Below, piece after piece: positions 28,187 through 37,925 of a DNA stretch of 64,000 bases. Below the pieces are notes generated by a model. That model made no database searches. It saw only the letters and a list, made by a program, of their open reading frames with translations, and was not told the origin of the DNA. Numbering within the stretch: the stretch's first letter is position 1; each line of letters opens with the position of its first letter. Both the position numbers and the translations under genes were made by a program. Source of the stretch: Klebsiella sp. BIGb0407 (GTDB lineage Bacteria; Pseudomonadota; Gammaproteobacteria; Enterobacterales; Enterobacteriaceae); assembly GCF_024807845.1 (NCBI RefSeq), contig NZ_JANUEQ010000001.1:682001-746000 (forward strand). Direction: 5' to 3'.

Positions 28187-28822
28187 TTAGAAGGTATAAC
28201 CCGCACCGAACATAAACACCCAAGGATTGATCTTGGTATCAATGCTTTGGTGATTATTCGGGCCCGCATCAAAGCGTACTTTGGTGTCGATATTGATATA
28301 CCAGACCGACATGTTCAGCATCCAGTTTTTATCCAGCATATAGTCCATACCGACCTGACCCGCAGCGCCCCATGAGTTTTTAACACTCAGATTGGTTAAA
28401 CCAAGATCTTTACCCGTTTCGTTGAATTTATTATCAAAGAACATGGTGTAGTTGATACCGGCGCCAACATAAGGGCGTAATTTACTGGTCGCGTCACCAA
28501 AGTACCATTGCGCCATCAAAGTCGGCGGTAACTGACGTACGGTCGCAATGGTACCGGTCGGACCGAGGCCCACTCTGTGACGGAAAGGTGTTGCTGCTAA
28601 TAACTCGACACCAAAGTTGTCCGTCACCATGTAATCGAAGGTCAGACCCAGTTGGGTGTTATTGTCGATATTGAATTCACCCAAGCCCAGTACATTGTCT
28701 GAGCTGGCGCTTGGACGTACGGTCGCCGTCCCTGCACGCATAAAGAAATCACCAGCCTGATGCGCTTCAGCTACACCCGATAAACCCATCAACGCCACTA
28801 ATGCCAAAGACAACTTTTTCAT
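28187..28822 (-). CDS. ompW: Outer membrane protein W
   Basis: Eight-stranded outer-membrane beta barrel, 211 aa. Signal peptide (MKKLSLALVALMGLSGVAEA) followed by HQAGDFFMRAGTATVRP, very close to the E. coli mature start. LAATPFRHRVGLG, PPTLMAQWYFGDA and the C-terminal Phe (FMFGAGYTF) are barrel hallmarks. I start at ATG 28822 because AAGG lies at a proper distance; an ATG two codons earlier is too close to it. It is the first conserved gene after the accessory zone. Confidence 0.95.
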   Translation of the reverse strand: MKKLSLALVALMGLSGVAEAHQAGDFFMRAGTATVRPSASSDNVLGLGEFNIDNNTQLGLTFDYMVTDNFGVELLAATPFRHRVGLGPTGTIATVRQLPPTLMAQWYFGDATSKLRPYVGAGINYTMFFDNKFNETGKDLGLTNLSVKNSWGAAGQVGMDYMLDKNWMLNMSVWYINIDTKVRFDAGPNNHQSIDTKINPWVFMFGAGYTF

Positions 28823-29269
28823 ATCCATCCCTTTTATGTGGTTATTTTAAGCGCCCCCAATATACGGATAAACATATGTAAAGTGATCTGACAATCGTCA
28901 CACTTTATAGTCTAATTTAACATTCATTGATCCAGGTTAATTTACCCGCAAACTCAGCGGACCAGGAACATATGACCAGGATCAATAAACGGCATCTGTT
29001 GGCATCCTGGCGATAACTTTTTTCGTCTTTCGCGTGATGGATATATAATGGAAAGGATTTATCGGTATCGGCGTGCTATCCCGAACAATATTTACACCTG
29101 CTGACAAAGCGCGAATAAAACCTGAGATAAACTGTGCCAGAGGATATTAACCGGCGACAAATGCAGTAAATTTAACTGTACAGAACAGGGGGTTAAGGAT
29201 GTCAGCGCCCCTCAACCAGGGTACAATTACCCGTTGATTTATAACCGCAAGCTATACCGAGGAGAGTGC
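28823..29269. other. ompW-yciC divergent intergenic region
   Basis: About 450 bases between divergent starts. AT-rich near ompW, with a TTGAT half site like that of FNR/CRP-type operators but no full site. No gene or clear promoter could be assigned. Confidence 0.5.
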
Positions 29270-30013
29270 ATGTCTATCACGGCAGGTTCTGTGTACCGTG
29301 ACACGGGAAATTTCTTACGCCATCAGTTCATAACAATTCTACTGATTGCACTACTTTGCGCCTTGATATCGGTGTTATTCGGCAATGCTCTTTCGCCCGG
29401 AGAACAGCAAATGGCCATTCTGAGTGAAGGCGACAATTTATCAGGTAGCGGTGGTCTGTTTGACCTGATTCAGAATATGACACCCGAGCAGCAGCGTGTG
29501 CTATTAAAAGCATCCGCCGTGTCAACGTTTTCGGGTCTCATTGGTAACGCTATTCTGGCAGGCAGTATGCTGGTATTAATGCAAATTGTCTCTGCGGGTC
29601 AGCGAGTCAGTGCATTACGTGCCATTGGTGCTGCCGCACCGGTGCTGCCAAAAATGCTGATCCTGATCTTTATCACCACCTTACTGGTACAGATTGGTAT
29701 TATGTTTGTGGTGGTACCAGGCGTCCTGTTTGCCATTGTATTGTCACTGGCACCGGTCATTCTGGTTCAGGACAAAGCGGGTATTTTCCAGTCAATGCGT
29801 CAGAGCGTTAAGCTGGCATGGGCTAATATGCGTCTGGTAACACCCGCCGTTGTGCTCTGGTTAGCCGCTAAGACAGCACTATTGTTAATGGTCTCATCTT
29901 TTGCTGCGTTTTCACCGGAAGTGGGTGCTGTTATCGCCAATACCATAAGCAATTTGATTTCTGCCGTTTTGCTTATCTACTTATTCCGCCTGTTTATGCT
30001 GATTCGCCCCTAA
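29270..30013 (+). CDS. yciC: YciC, UPF0259 inner-membrane protein
   Basis: 247-aa membrane protein of unknown function with about six hydrophobic segments (for example [54 protein letters not shown] at the end). [15 protein letters not shown] is the family N-terminus. ATG 29270 with GGAGAG upstream is chosen over the in-frame 29234. The conserved order yciC-ispZ-yciA follows. Confidence 0.93.
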   Translation: MSITAGSVYRDTGNFLRHQFITILLIALLCALISVLFGNALSPGEQQMAILSEGDNLSGSGGLFDLIQNMTPEQQRVLLKASAVSTFSGLIGNAILAGSMLVLMQIVSAGQRVSALRAIGAAAPVLPKMLILIFITTLLVQIGIMFVVVPGVLFAIVLSLAPVILVQDKAGIFQSMRQSVKLAWANMRLVTPAVVLWLAAKTALLLMVSSFAAFSPEVGAVIANTISNLISAVLLIYLFRLFMLIRP

Positions 30014-30020
30014 TCTTTTC

Positions 30021-30049
30021 GACGCCTGACTTCTTTCAGGTCAGGCGTC
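30021..30049 (+). other. Intercistronic hairpin between yciC and ispZ
   Basis: Perfect 10-bp stem GACGCCTGAC/GTCAGGCGTC with a 9-base loop, without a T tract. More likely an RNA stability or processing element than a terminator. Confidence 0.55.
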
Positions 30050-30070
30050 ATCTGTTAACGGAACCTATTT

Positions 30071-30613
30071 ATGAAGCAGTTTCTCGACTTCCTGCCGCTA
30101 ATCGTTTTTTTTGTTTTCTACAAAATGTACGATATCTATGCTGGCACCTGGGCCCTGATCATCGCCACCGGTATTGCTCTGATTTATAGCTGGTACAGAT
30201 ACCGTAAAGTAGAAAAAATGACGCTGGTCACTTTCATTATGGTGGCAGTATTCGGCAGTCTGACGATTTATTTCCATAATCCTGAATTTATCAAATGGAA
30301 AGTCACTATCATCTACGCGCTGTTTGCCATCGCTTTGCTGTTTACTCAGTTTGTGATGAAGAAAGTGCTTATCCAGAGCATTCTCGGCAAAGAGTTAACC
30401 CTGCCTGCCCAGGTATGGGCTCGGCTTAACGTCGCCTGGTCACTGTTCTTTATCTTCTGCGGCCTGCTTAATATCTATGTCGCTTTCTGGTTATCGGAGA
30501 GTCTCTGGATAAACTTCAAGGTCTTTGGCTTGACGGCAATGATGCTGGTATTTACGCTATTAAGCGGAGTTTATATTTACCGTCATATGCAGCCACAGGA
30601 TAAGAAAGAATGA
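30071..30613 (+). CDS. yciB: Inner membrane-spanning protein YciB (intracellular septation protein A)
   Basis: 180-aa, five-segment inner-membrane protein of the IspZ/YciB family, needed for normal cell division and envelope synthesis. [20 protein letters not shown] is the typical N-terminus, and [20 protein letters not shown] is a family signature. The stop overlaps the yciA start by four bases (ATGA). Confidence 0.96.
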   Translation: MKQFLDFLPLIVFFVFYKMYDIYAGTWALIIATGIALIYSWYRYRKVEKMTLVTFIMVAVFGSLTIYFHNPEFIKWKVTIIYALFAIALLFTQFVMKKVLIQSILGKELTLPAQVWARLNVAWSLFFIFCGLLNIYVAFWLSESLWINFKVFGLTAMMLVFTLLSGVYIYRHMQPQDKKE

Positions 30614-31005
30614 CTGATGAATTACCGCGCGGCGATTTAGTTCTACGCACCCTGGCAATGCCTGCCGACACCAATGCCAATGGCGATATTTTTGGCGGCT
30701 GGCTGATGTCGCAGATGGATCTCGGTGGTGCGATTCAGGCTAAAGAGATAGCGCACGGGCGTGTCGTTACCGTACGTGTCGACGGTATGACATTTCTCAA
30801 ACCTGTCGCCGTCGGCGATGTGGTGTGCTGTTATGCCAGCTGTATTAAACGCGGAAAAACCTCGATCACTATCAATATTGAAGTGTGGATCAAAAAAGTC
30901 GCCAGTGAACCTATTGGCCAGCGTTATAAAGCGACTGAAGCGGTGTTTATCTATGTCGCGGTAGACCATGAGGGTAAACCACGCCCTCTGCCAGCCGTCA
31001 GTTAA
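30610..31005 (+). CDS. yciA: Acyl-CoA thioester hydrolase YciA
   Basis: 131-aa hotdog-fold thioesterase acting on a range of acyl-CoAs. The signature [20 protein letters not shown] carries the catalytic Asp, and [16 protein letters not shown] follows. Coupled to yciB by a four-base overlap. In E. coli tonB lies next on the other strand; here about 31 kb intervene. Confidence 0.96.
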   Translation: MTDELPRGDLVLRTLAMPADTNANGDIFGGWLMSQMDLGGAIQAKEIAHGRVVTVRVDGMTFLKPVAVGDVVCCYASCIKRGKTSITINIEVWIKKVASEPIGQRYKATEAVFIYVAVDHEGKPRPLPAVS

Positions 31006-31017
31006 GCTTAACGCCCA

Positions 31018-31057
31018 AAGCGGGTTGTACCTTATCAGTACAACCCGTTTATTTCCC
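31018..31057 (+). terminator. yciA terminator
   Basis: 10-bp stem CGGGTTGTAC/GTACAACCCG (31021-31030 with 31038-31047), extended by A-T pairs, then TTTATTT. Left border of the inserted segment. Confidence 0.85.
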
Positions 31058-31289
31058 CCACTACTCTCATAAAAAAAGTCACATAAATAAAATGATATCA
31101 GCCGCACTCAATAACGTTAAAATAATAAGGTTATTATCACGCTGATTGTAATACCCTTAATTATAATATGTTGATACAGTATGAATTAACATTAATTAAT
31201 TTTTCTTAATATATCTTTATTAAACTATTATCCCACTCTGTTTTAGACAATAATTACATTTTTCGAGTAAGTAATTAACGGGTTTGATA

Positions 31290-32114
31290 ATGACACCCTC
31301 TGCGCGTTGTTTTTTATTATTAGGTTCCTCACTGATAAGTTTTCCAAGCGCTGCGAGCCAGCTGTCTGATATCACCATCCTAACGCCCACTGAAACCCGA
31401 CAAGTGAAGTTTTCAGTAAATGACAAGCAGTCTGATTCACGCCCGGGTAAACACTACAATCTGGCTGAATTAGAAAAAAAAGGGCTGCGGGTTAAAGTCT
31501 CTGCCGGTCAGCAAATTAGCGCTGTTTCAGGAACCACATCATCAAGTAAAGCGCTGGTTCGCACCGGGTTACTCAAAGAAGCCAGGCTTCAGAAAGTTGC
31601 GATGGCACAGCGCCCGGAGTCCTCATTCAGTCAGCAGATTCAGCGTTCAGGTCAGGATGTTGAAATATTACTTCGTCGTCTGACCCAGCGCCCGCTCTAT
31701 CATGACAGATATCTGCGCACGCGACAGATTGCCCTGAATACCTTAATGGAACAGTTAGGTAAACCCTATCTCTGGGGTGGCGCTTCACCTCTCAGCGGTT
31801 TTGATTGTAGCGGACTTATTTATTTTGCTTATAAAGATCATATTAAGCGCCCTTTCCCACGAACAGCCAGAGGCATGTTTCATCTGACCGACGCCAAAAT
31901 TATTCGTTCCAGCGAACTGGAACCCGGTGATTTAGTCTTCTTCCAGATACGCCAGGATTATGTTGATCACGTTGGTGTCTATATTGGCGATAATCAGTTT
32001 ATTCAGTCACCCAGAACCGGGTTAGATATCCGTATCAGCAAACTCAGTGATAATTACTGGCAAAATCATTATGTCGGTGCCCGACGGGTGATGACGCCAG
32101 ATAATATCTATTAA
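31290..32114 (+). CDS. NlpC/P60-family cell-wall hydrolase
   Basis: 274-aa secreted protein with a signal peptide-like N-terminus (CFLLLGSSLISFPSAAS), a linker of about 110 residues and a C-terminal NlpC/P60 domain. The catalytic Cys is residue 173 (GFDCSGLIYFAY), the His lies in DHVGVYIGD, and GKPYLWGGASPLSG precedes the Cys. Such enzymes cut gamma-D-Glu-meso-Dap or related stem-peptide bonds. It is adjacent to but opposite in strand from the two-component genes; a role in opening the wall for the Tad or export machinery is speculation. The upstream 280 bases are very AT-rich. I start at ATG 31290 rather than TTG 31284. Confidence 0.85.
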   Translation: MTPSARCFLLLGSSLISFPSAASQLSDITILTPTETRQVKFSVNDKQSDSRPGKHYNLAELEKKGLRVKVSAGQQISAVSGTTSSSKALVRTGLLKEARLQKVAMAQRPESSFSQQIQRSGQDVEILLRRLTQRPLYHDRYLRTRQIALNTLMEQLGKPYLWGGASPLSGFDCSGLIYFAYKDHIKRPFPRTARGMFHLTDAKIIRSSELEPGDLVFFQIRQDYVDHVGVYIGDNQFIQSPRTGLDIRISKLSDNYWQNHYVGARRVMTPDNIY

Positions 32115-32162
32115 TCATATTATTAATCAGTTTATTTACCACGCAGAATATTCAGCAGATAA

Positions 32163-33626
32163 TTACTGACAGCGATTCAGACAAAGATAAACACAGAGTC
32201 CCGGATGAGTATTTTCAAACTTAATCTTCCCTCCGTGTAATTCGGTTATCGCCTTTACTAGTGAAAGTCCCAGTCCGTAGCCGTTACTTGAATAACGCTT
32301 ATCCAGCCGCTCAAAAGGTTCAATCGCTTTACCTTGCAAGTCGTCAGGAATACCCGGCCCCTGGTCTGATACATATAAGGTTAACCAGCCATGATAGAAA
32401 CGATATCCCAGGGTGATGACTCTGCCATCCGCCGCATATTTAAGTGCATTTTCTATCAGATTAGCGAGTGCCTGAAAAACCAGACTTCTGTCGATAAACA
32501 GCCGGATATCCGTCTTCGGTTCAATCACTAATGAACAAAAGCGATTTTCCGCCAAGGGTTGATAATACTCGGCCACATCCTGCAATAACCTGTGGGCTGA
32601 ACAGTCGCCCAGTTGATGGATACAGCGTCCACTCTCGATTTCGCTAATGCGCATCACATTTCTGAATAAGGTCAAGATAGTTTGTACCTCATTCACCGCA
32701 CTATCTATCTCAATCCTGCTTTGATCGGTTAAATCTTCTCTTTCTGACAGGGAATAAAGTCGGTTATGAAGATGCGTTAACGGGGTGCGTAGTTCATGGG
32801 CAATATGCCCGGCATTGTTCCGCACCTGCTCCATCAACCGTTCAATGCGTTCCAGATTCTGATTAATATCGGCACTCAAGGCATCAAAGTCATTACGATA
32901 AGCAGACTGTGGCATACGCACATGTTTATCGCCGTTACTGTATTTGTTCAGCGCCTCGCGTATTTCCCGGGCGATATGCAAGCTCCGCAGACTGAACTGA
33001 CGGCTGACATAAAGACAAATCAGTAAGACAATAAATACGCCAGCTCCGGCAACCAGCGGGATGGTTTTGACCCTTTCGAGCATAGGTAAGATATGATAAC
33101 CACGAAATAAGATACCGCCGTCATCAAGCAGCACAGAAAGCCCGACTAAATTATCATGGTCGTCTTGCTGAATGATTTTTTTCAGGCAGGAGACATCCAT
33201 CCCGCAGCCACCAGTATTCTGTTGCTGGAGCGCCATTGAGTGGTAAACAATGTTGCCGTGAGGGTCAATCAACAATACCTGCGCCAGATTATCGCTGTGC
33301 TCCAGAGATTCGCGACTAATCTGAGCCTGCATTAGCGGAGTACTTTTTAATGAGGACTTGATGGAGTAATCATAAATATCATTAACAATGACATCGTGGA
33401 CATGGCCGCGAATCAGAGACTCAATCAATTTACTTGAGCCCATCATACTGGCTATCGCCACGATTAAAAAAAGAAAGACAATCGTCATTCCCTGACGGAA
33501 ATTAGCCGTTTGCAAGAAATCGGGATAATGACTGGCGCCCAGTACCTGCCACTGACGTACTTTCAGGGTACAGTAACGCATACAGGTCCGGCAGCCATTA
33601 CAAAGGGTTAATACTTTTGTGGACAT
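32163..33626 (-). CDS. Sensor histidine kinase with N-terminal four-cysteine motif
   Basis: 487-aa membrane kinase. Residues 9-19 read CNGCRTCMRYC, a C-x2-C-x2-C-x3-C ferredoxin-type arrangement on the cytoplasmic side. Then come membrane segment 1 (about 48-68), a periplasmic domain, segment 2 (about 188-208), HAMP-like linker, phosphoacceptor His277 (HELRTPLTH), N box (NLIENALKYA) and ATP lid (DQGPGIPDD, GLGLSLVKAI). The start is firm: ATG two bases after the regulator stop, with GAGAAG upstream inside the regulator gene. The signal is unknown; the cysteines could hold an iron-sulfur cluster or zinc (inference). Pair partner is the regulator gene ahead of it. Confidence 0.93.
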   Translation of the reverse strand: MSTKVLTLCNGCRTCMRYCTLKVRQWQVLGASHYPDFLQTANFRQGMTIVFLFLIVAIASMMGSSKLIESLIRGHVHDVIVNDIYDYSIKSSLKSTPLMQAQISRESLEHSDNLAQVLLIDPHGNIVYHSMALQQQNTGGCGMDVSCLKKIIQQDDHDNLVGLSVLLDDGGILFRGYHILPMLERVKTIPLVAGAGVFIVLLICLYVSRQFSLRSLHIAREIREALNKYSNGDKHVRMPQSAYRNDFDALSADINQNLERIERLMEQVRNNAGHIAHELRTPLTHLHNRLYSLSEREDLTDQSRIEIDSAVNEVQTILTLFRNVMRISEIESGRCIHQLGDCSAHRLLQDVAEYYQPLAENRFCSLVIEPKTDIRLFIDRSLVFQALANLIENALKYAADGRVITLGYRFYHGWLTLYVSDQGPGIPDDLQGKAIEPFERLDKRYSSNGYGLGLSLVKAITELHGGKIKFENTHPGLCVYLCLNRCQ

Positions 33627-33628
33627 AT

Positions 33629-34312
33629 TCAGCGCTTCTCGACGTGTTCCAGATAGTACCCTACCGATCTCAGGGTTTTAATCAGAGGAGTGTCAAAGCC
33701 CTTATCCACTTTGGACCGCAGTTTAGACATATGAACATCAATAAGGTTAGTTTGCGGGTCAAACTGATATCCCCATACCCGCTCAAGCAGATGAGTACGG
33801 CTGGCAACTTTGTCGGGGGTTTCCATCAGTAATAATAATAACTTAAGCTCTTTATCTGTCAGATCGATGGGTTTCCCTGCGCGCCATACTTTACGTTCAA
33901 GGCAATCAACGGTTAAATCAGCAAAAGTTAACAACGTACTTTTAGGCGTATTACGCTTATCACGACCGACGATAATATCTAATCGCAAGCGTAGCTCGTC
34001 AAAATTGAATGGTTTACCCAGGTAATCTTCCGCGCCCAGCTCAAGGCCCATAACTCTGTCAATATCCCGATCCAGGGCTGACAGTAACATTACCGGGGGA
34101 TGGCTCATCACCTGTAATTCGCGAAGGACCGTAAAACCATCCATTCCAGGCAACATCCTGTCTAACAGAATAACGTCATAGGTCGCGTCCTGAATGGCCG
34201 TTAAGGCATGCGTTCCATCATGAATTATCTGGCAGCTGTGTCCATGCGTATGTAATTTTTCATCCAGCCAGCGACAAAGAATTGAGTCATCGTCAACTAT
34301 CAAAACACGCAT
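33629..34312 (-). CDS. OmpR-family response regulator
   Basis: 227-aa regulator. Receiver domain with acidic residues Asp7-9, phosphoacceptor Asp51 (DVILLDRMLPGMDG) and Lys100 (GKPF). C-terminal OmpR/PhoB winged helix (LTDKELKLLLLLMETPDKVA, RTHLLERVWGYQFDPQTNLI, DVHMSKLRSKVD). Transcribed first in the operon with the kinase. The Fur-like box 104 bases upstream suggests iron control. Likely targets are the neighbouring adhesin and Tad genes (inference from position). Confidence 0.94.
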   Translation of the reverse strand: MRVLIVDDDSILCRWLDEKLHTHGHSCQIIHDGTHALTAIQDATYDVILLDRMLPGMDGFTVLRELQVMSHPPVMLLSALDRDIDRVMGLELGAEDYLGKPFNFDELRLRLDIIVGRDKRNTPKSTLLTFADLTVDCLERKVWRAGKPIDLTDKELKLLLLLMETPDKVASRTHLLERVWGYQFDPQTNLIDVHMSKLRSKVDKGFDTPLIKTLRSVGYYLEHVEKR

Positions 34313-34415
34313 ATTATCCCCAAATAAATAAAGTGTTTTCGATATCTAAAACACTGATGCTATGCAGAGCCGTTTGATAACGACTTTGCTAATTTGATTG
34401 TATTATTATGGAAAG

Positions 34416-34434
34416 GATAATAACAATCATTATC
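34416..34434 (-). promoter_or_regulatory. Fur box upstream of the two-component operon
   Basis: GATAATAACAATCATTATC matches the 19-base consensus GATAATGATAATCATTATC at 17 positions. It lies 104 bases upstream of the response regulator ATG, in the 173-base gap after the M50 gene. The flanks are AT-rich, so chance matches are more likely than elsewhere. Confidence 0.65.
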
Positions 34435-34485
34435 ACTTAATAGCAAGATGTAACATTTCCATTACGCCTTCGCTATATACAAAAC

Positions 34486-36606
34486 TTAAAACGCCAGCTC
34501 CCGCACCACCACCGCAGAGAGATATTTCCATAAACTCCAGGCAAGGATCTGCGATTGACCTTCCAGCGCCAGGGTTCCGGGCTGAACCTGAAGCGGTGCT
34601 TTCGTTCCGGGTTCGAGGCGCAGTAACACCCGATATACCGCCTGCTCAGGGACAATTTCACGCTGCTGATTAGTCAGGGCTGCAATATCGCCGCCATATA
34701 CTGAGGCCAGTTCCGCAACAGAACGGAGATCGGTGACTGCGGTCTGTTCAATCTCGACCACCTCACCTTGCAAACCTGGCAGAGAACTCTGTTTTGAATA
34801 GAAAGTTCCTTTCGCGCCAGGGCTCAGGCGAAGCCAGTCTTTTTCTCTGACCAGGGCTTCAACCATTGCACCTTCAGGATGTGTCACCGTTGCCAGCCAT
34901 TCTCCCTGCGCCAGCCATTCACCCGCACTGAGTGGATTAGCCAGATCGGCCACGCGGCCATCAAAGGGGGAGCGAATAATCAGGGAATCCTGTTGTTCAG
35001 AAAGCACCTGCTGATGTTTTAGCGCGGCTTCACGTTCCTTTCTGATGCGCTGATGCGTCTGCAATGTCTGGCGGTTAAGCGTCTGATAATCTTGCTGCCA
35101 GCCAAGGGTTTGTAGCTGTCTTGTCAGGTTTTCATTCTGCTGAACCATATCATCTGTATGCAGAATAAACAGGACATCGCCTTTCGCGACCTGCTGTCCT
35201 GGCAACACCTTGATCTGTTCAATTTTTGCCGGCATCGGCATATATAAACTACCCTGCTGTTCGGCCCGTATCAGGCCTGGCGCATAGACCGTATGCTGCC
35301 AGGGAAAGAGAAAAATCAGCAGCAGCAAACTCGCCGCGCTGAGGGTCAGTATCATCTGACGGTTCATACGATAATCCTTACGACGCCCATGCCAGGCCCG
35401 CAGTTCATTGATAATCGGGACAATAACGAAGTAACCAATTTCAACGGCAAATAACAGAATACCCAGCACCTTGAAAGTCATGTGATAGACCAGCAAGGCA
35501 ATCCCGGTAAACAAAAAAAGTCGGTAAACCCAGGTCGAAAATGCATAGCACGTTAGCGACCGCCTTAACCAGTCCGGCATCGCTTCAGGAGGTTCATCCT
35601 TGAGGCCAAACAGCAGTTCTCTGAGTTTCCAGCGACCAACAGCAAACCCCCTCTGCTGCAGGTTGCCGACCCCTAAGGCATCTGAGAGCAAAAAATAACC
35701 ATCAAAGCGCATCAAAGGGCTGAGGTTAACCGCCAGGGTCATTATCCAGGTGGTGGTCGCCAGCATAAACGCCGCGCTGCGTAACATGCCATCAGGCAGG
35801 AAACTCCATGCCAGAGTCGCCCAGGCGGCAATCGCCAGTTCGGTCATCATGCCCGCGGCACCAATGGCTAACCGCTGTTTACGGCTGGCGAGTTTCCACG
35901 CTGACGAGGTGTCGGTGTACAAGACAGGCATCATCACCAGCAGTGCAATGCCAAGACTACTGACCTTACCTCCGTAGCGTTTGCAGGTATAAGCATGCCC
36001 CAGTTCGTGAATAAACTTCGTCAGGCTGAGGGTTATCCCCGCTAACAGCGCCCCTTCGAGGGTAAAAAAGTGGAGAAAAGTATGGCGAAAGGTTTCCCAC
36101 TGGCGACTGGCAAACAGCAGCCCGGTTAGTCCGGCAAAAAATGTCGTTAACCAGAAAAATTTGCTATAAAACAACGATACCCATGGCAGGCTACGTTTCA
36201 GAAAAGCGTCAGGGTGCAAGATAGGAATGCGTAAAAACAGATAATTATGCAGCGCATAGCTCCACCATGAACGTTTTGCCGCGGCTTTCTGTCGCGTGAA
36301 CTGAGCAACGGTTTCATCATCCACCTTCCAGGTCAGAGCGTGGGTCTGAAGAAACTCTGAAAATGAACGAATATCCTCGCGATCGATTTCAACCGGCAGT
36401 TGCTGATTAACCCGCGTGATAATGGCGTTCGCATCCCCGAGTGACCAGTGGGAAAGTAACGCTTTTTCCAGCCAGCCAATACGGTAATAACGATCCCGTA
36501 AAGGATCCTCCAGGGTCCAACTGGGTGCCCCCTTCCAGTCTGTCGGGCCAGGGTGAAGAATTAACTCATCCCTTAATGGAGCAACGAGCAAAGCGTCAGC
36601 GTTCAT
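34486..36606 (-). CDS. M50 site-2-type metalloprotease fused to HlyD-type adaptor
   Basis: 706-aa inner-membrane protein. Residues 1-110 resemble a PqqD-like winged-helix cap. The membrane core holds the zinc motif HELGH at 200-204 (FIHELGHAY) and the second ligand motif LMRFDGYF with Asp302, so the protease looks active. After several membrane segments, residues about 430-706 form a biotinyl/lipoyl-HlyD adaptor with a coiled coil (PGQQVAKGDVLFIL, RSPFDGRVADL). It is the last gene of the putative export operon, two bases after the GAF-HlyD gene. Its job may be to trim or release the giant protein, or to act as the export core (inference). Confidence 0.88.
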   Translation of the reverse strand: MNADALLVAPLRDELILHPGPTDWKGAPSWTLEDPLRDRYYRIGWLEKALLSHWSLGDANAIITRVNQQLPVEIDREDIRSFSEFLQTHALTWKVDDETVAQFTRQKAAAKRSWWSYALHNYLFLRIPILHPDAFLKRSLPWVSLFYSKFFWLTTFFAGLTGLLFASRQWETFRHTFLHFFTLEGALLAGITLSLTKFIHELGHAYTCKRYGGKVSSLGIALLVMMPVLYTDTSSAWKLASRKQRLAIGAAGMMTELAIAAWATLAWSFLPDGMLRSAAFMLATTTWIMTLAVNLSPLMRFDGYFLLSDALGVGNLQQRGFAVGRWKLRELLFGLKDEPPEAMPDWLRRSLTCYAFSTWVYRLFLFTGIALLVYHMTFKVLGILLFAVEIGYFVIVPIINELRAWHGRRKDYRMNRQMILTLSAASLLLLIFLFPWQHTVYAPGLIRAEQQGSLYMPMPAKIEQIKVLPGQQVAKGDVLFILHTDDMVQQNENLTRQLQTLGWQQDYQTLNRQTLQTHQRIRKEREAALKHQQVLSEQQDSLIIRSPFDGRVADLANPLSAGEWLAQGEWLATVTHPEGAMVEALVREKDWLRLSPGAKGTFYSKQSSLPGLQGEVVEIEQTAVTDLRSVAELASVYGGDIAALTNQQREIVPEQAVYRVLLRLEPGTKAPLQVQPGTLALEGQSQILAWSLWKYLSAVVVRELAF

Positions 36607-36608
36607 GC

Positions 36609-37925
36609 TCAGACCCCAAGCCAGACACGTAACGATGACCAGGGTTTACGCATCAAGTAGGCAATCAGTACCGTTCTTTCGCCATAGATTTTTGCCGTCC
36701 CTTTCAGACCCACTCTGACTACCGATTCTGGCTGATTAAACTCCGCCAGAAGGCGATACGCCATCACATTCTCAGCGTCAGGCGTTGCACGATAGCCAAT
36801 CTGAGTTAATGCGGCATTTTGTGGTGAGTTCGGTGCAACATTGAGGAATAAGCGCACTTCTGCGCCGTTTTCCAGCGCGATGGCATCCCCGGCTGGCAGC
36901 TGTATTTCAAGCTGGGTATCACTTGGGTCGGCAACCATCATAATTCGCTCCCCGACCGAGACTGATCGTCCCAGTAAATCCGTGGCATTATCAAATATCA
37001 CTATGCCGTCACGGGGTGACTTAAGTGCCATACGTGCCAGTTGAGATTCAACAAACTTCATTTCACTCTGCATCTGCTGGCGACGGCTGGCAAGTACCGC
37101 GAGCTGAGCCTTGGCATCTGCATCACTTAGCGCCATCTGCTGGGCCTGACGATACTGGGCCTCGGCGCTGGCAAATTGCTGACGGGCGTTTTCTCGCTGG
37201 TTGAGTAATTCACGGGCATCGAGGCTGACCAGGACATCACCCTTAGCAACAGGTTGATTAGGTTTAACCTCAAGAACATCCACCACGCCAGAAAGCGGCG
37301 CACGCAGTATGGTGGGTTTATTCGCCACCACTTCCGCGGGTGCCAGTACCGATTGCCGAACCGGGATCAGCATGATTAAAGCCAAAGCAACGCCAATTAC
37401 CAGCCCCTTTCGCTTTATCCGGGGGCCGGTTCTGCTACTTTTTGGCTGACGAGAAAGACTCTGCCAGGCATGACCATAGGCATCGGCTAACTGCTCCAGC
37501 AGGAGTTTTTCAGGCTCCGACCATAGCGCATCTTTTAGCAGGACTAAGCTCAGTTCCCCGCCTTTCCCCTGATGGGGAAGCGGTATCCAGAGTCCGTTTT
37601 CTGGCAAATACTCCTGCCAGAATTGACCGTCCTCAACGGAAAGGTCATTCGCCCTGACGGCGGTTATTTTGTGGAAAGTCTGCTGCCACTGACGACAAAG
37701 TGCGGAAAAGCCACGACAAAACGGGGCGTGACTGTCCACGCTGGAAACCCCTGAAGCCGCCACTATTTTACCCGCGACTCCGTCCCAGAGAATCGCCTGA
37801 CGATAGTTCGTCAGGCGATGGGTCTCATTGACCATAAAAAAGGCCAGACTCTCGCGGCTGTCCAGCGCCCGCATGCGGCGCTGGAGCTGTAAGAGTTCCG
37901 CAAGCGGCTGTAGAGGATTACTCAT
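36609..37925 (-). CDS. GAF-like domain fused to HlyD-type membrane fusion protein
   Basis: 438 aa. A cytoplasmic N-terminal region of about 165 residues with GAF-like layout (SLAFFMVNETHRLTNYRQAI, LWIPLPHQGKGGELSLVLLK), one membrane segment (about 174-190), then an HlyD/AcrA-type periplasmic part: lipoyl half-motifs (RAPLSGVVDVLEVKPNQPVA, KSPRDGIVIFDN), coiled coil, beta barrel. The sensor-like cytoplasmic part on an adaptor is unusual; it may receive a signal or substrate. It overlaps the upstream adaptor gene by eight bases. Confidence 0.85.
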   Translation of the reverse strand: MSNPLQPLAELLQLQRRMRALDSRESLAFFMVNETHRLTNYRQAILWDGVAGKIVAASGVSSVDSHAPFCRGFSALCRQWQQTFHKITAVRANDLSVEDGQFWQEYLPENGLWIPLPHQGKGGELSLVLLKDALWSEPEKLLLEQLADAYGHAWQSLSRQPKSSRTGPRIKRKGLVIGVALALIMLIPVRQSVLAPAEVVANKPTILRAPLSGVVDVLEVKPNQPVAKGDVLVSLDARELLNQRENARQQFASAEAQYRQAQQMALSDADAKAQLAVLASRRQQMQSEMKFVESQLARMALKSPRDGIVIFDNATDLLGRSVSVGERIMMVADPSDTQLEIQLPAGDAIALENGAEVRLFLNVAPNSPQNAALTQIGYRATPDAENVMAYRLLAEFNQPESVVRVGLKGTAKIYGERTVLIAYLMRKPWSSLRVWLGV

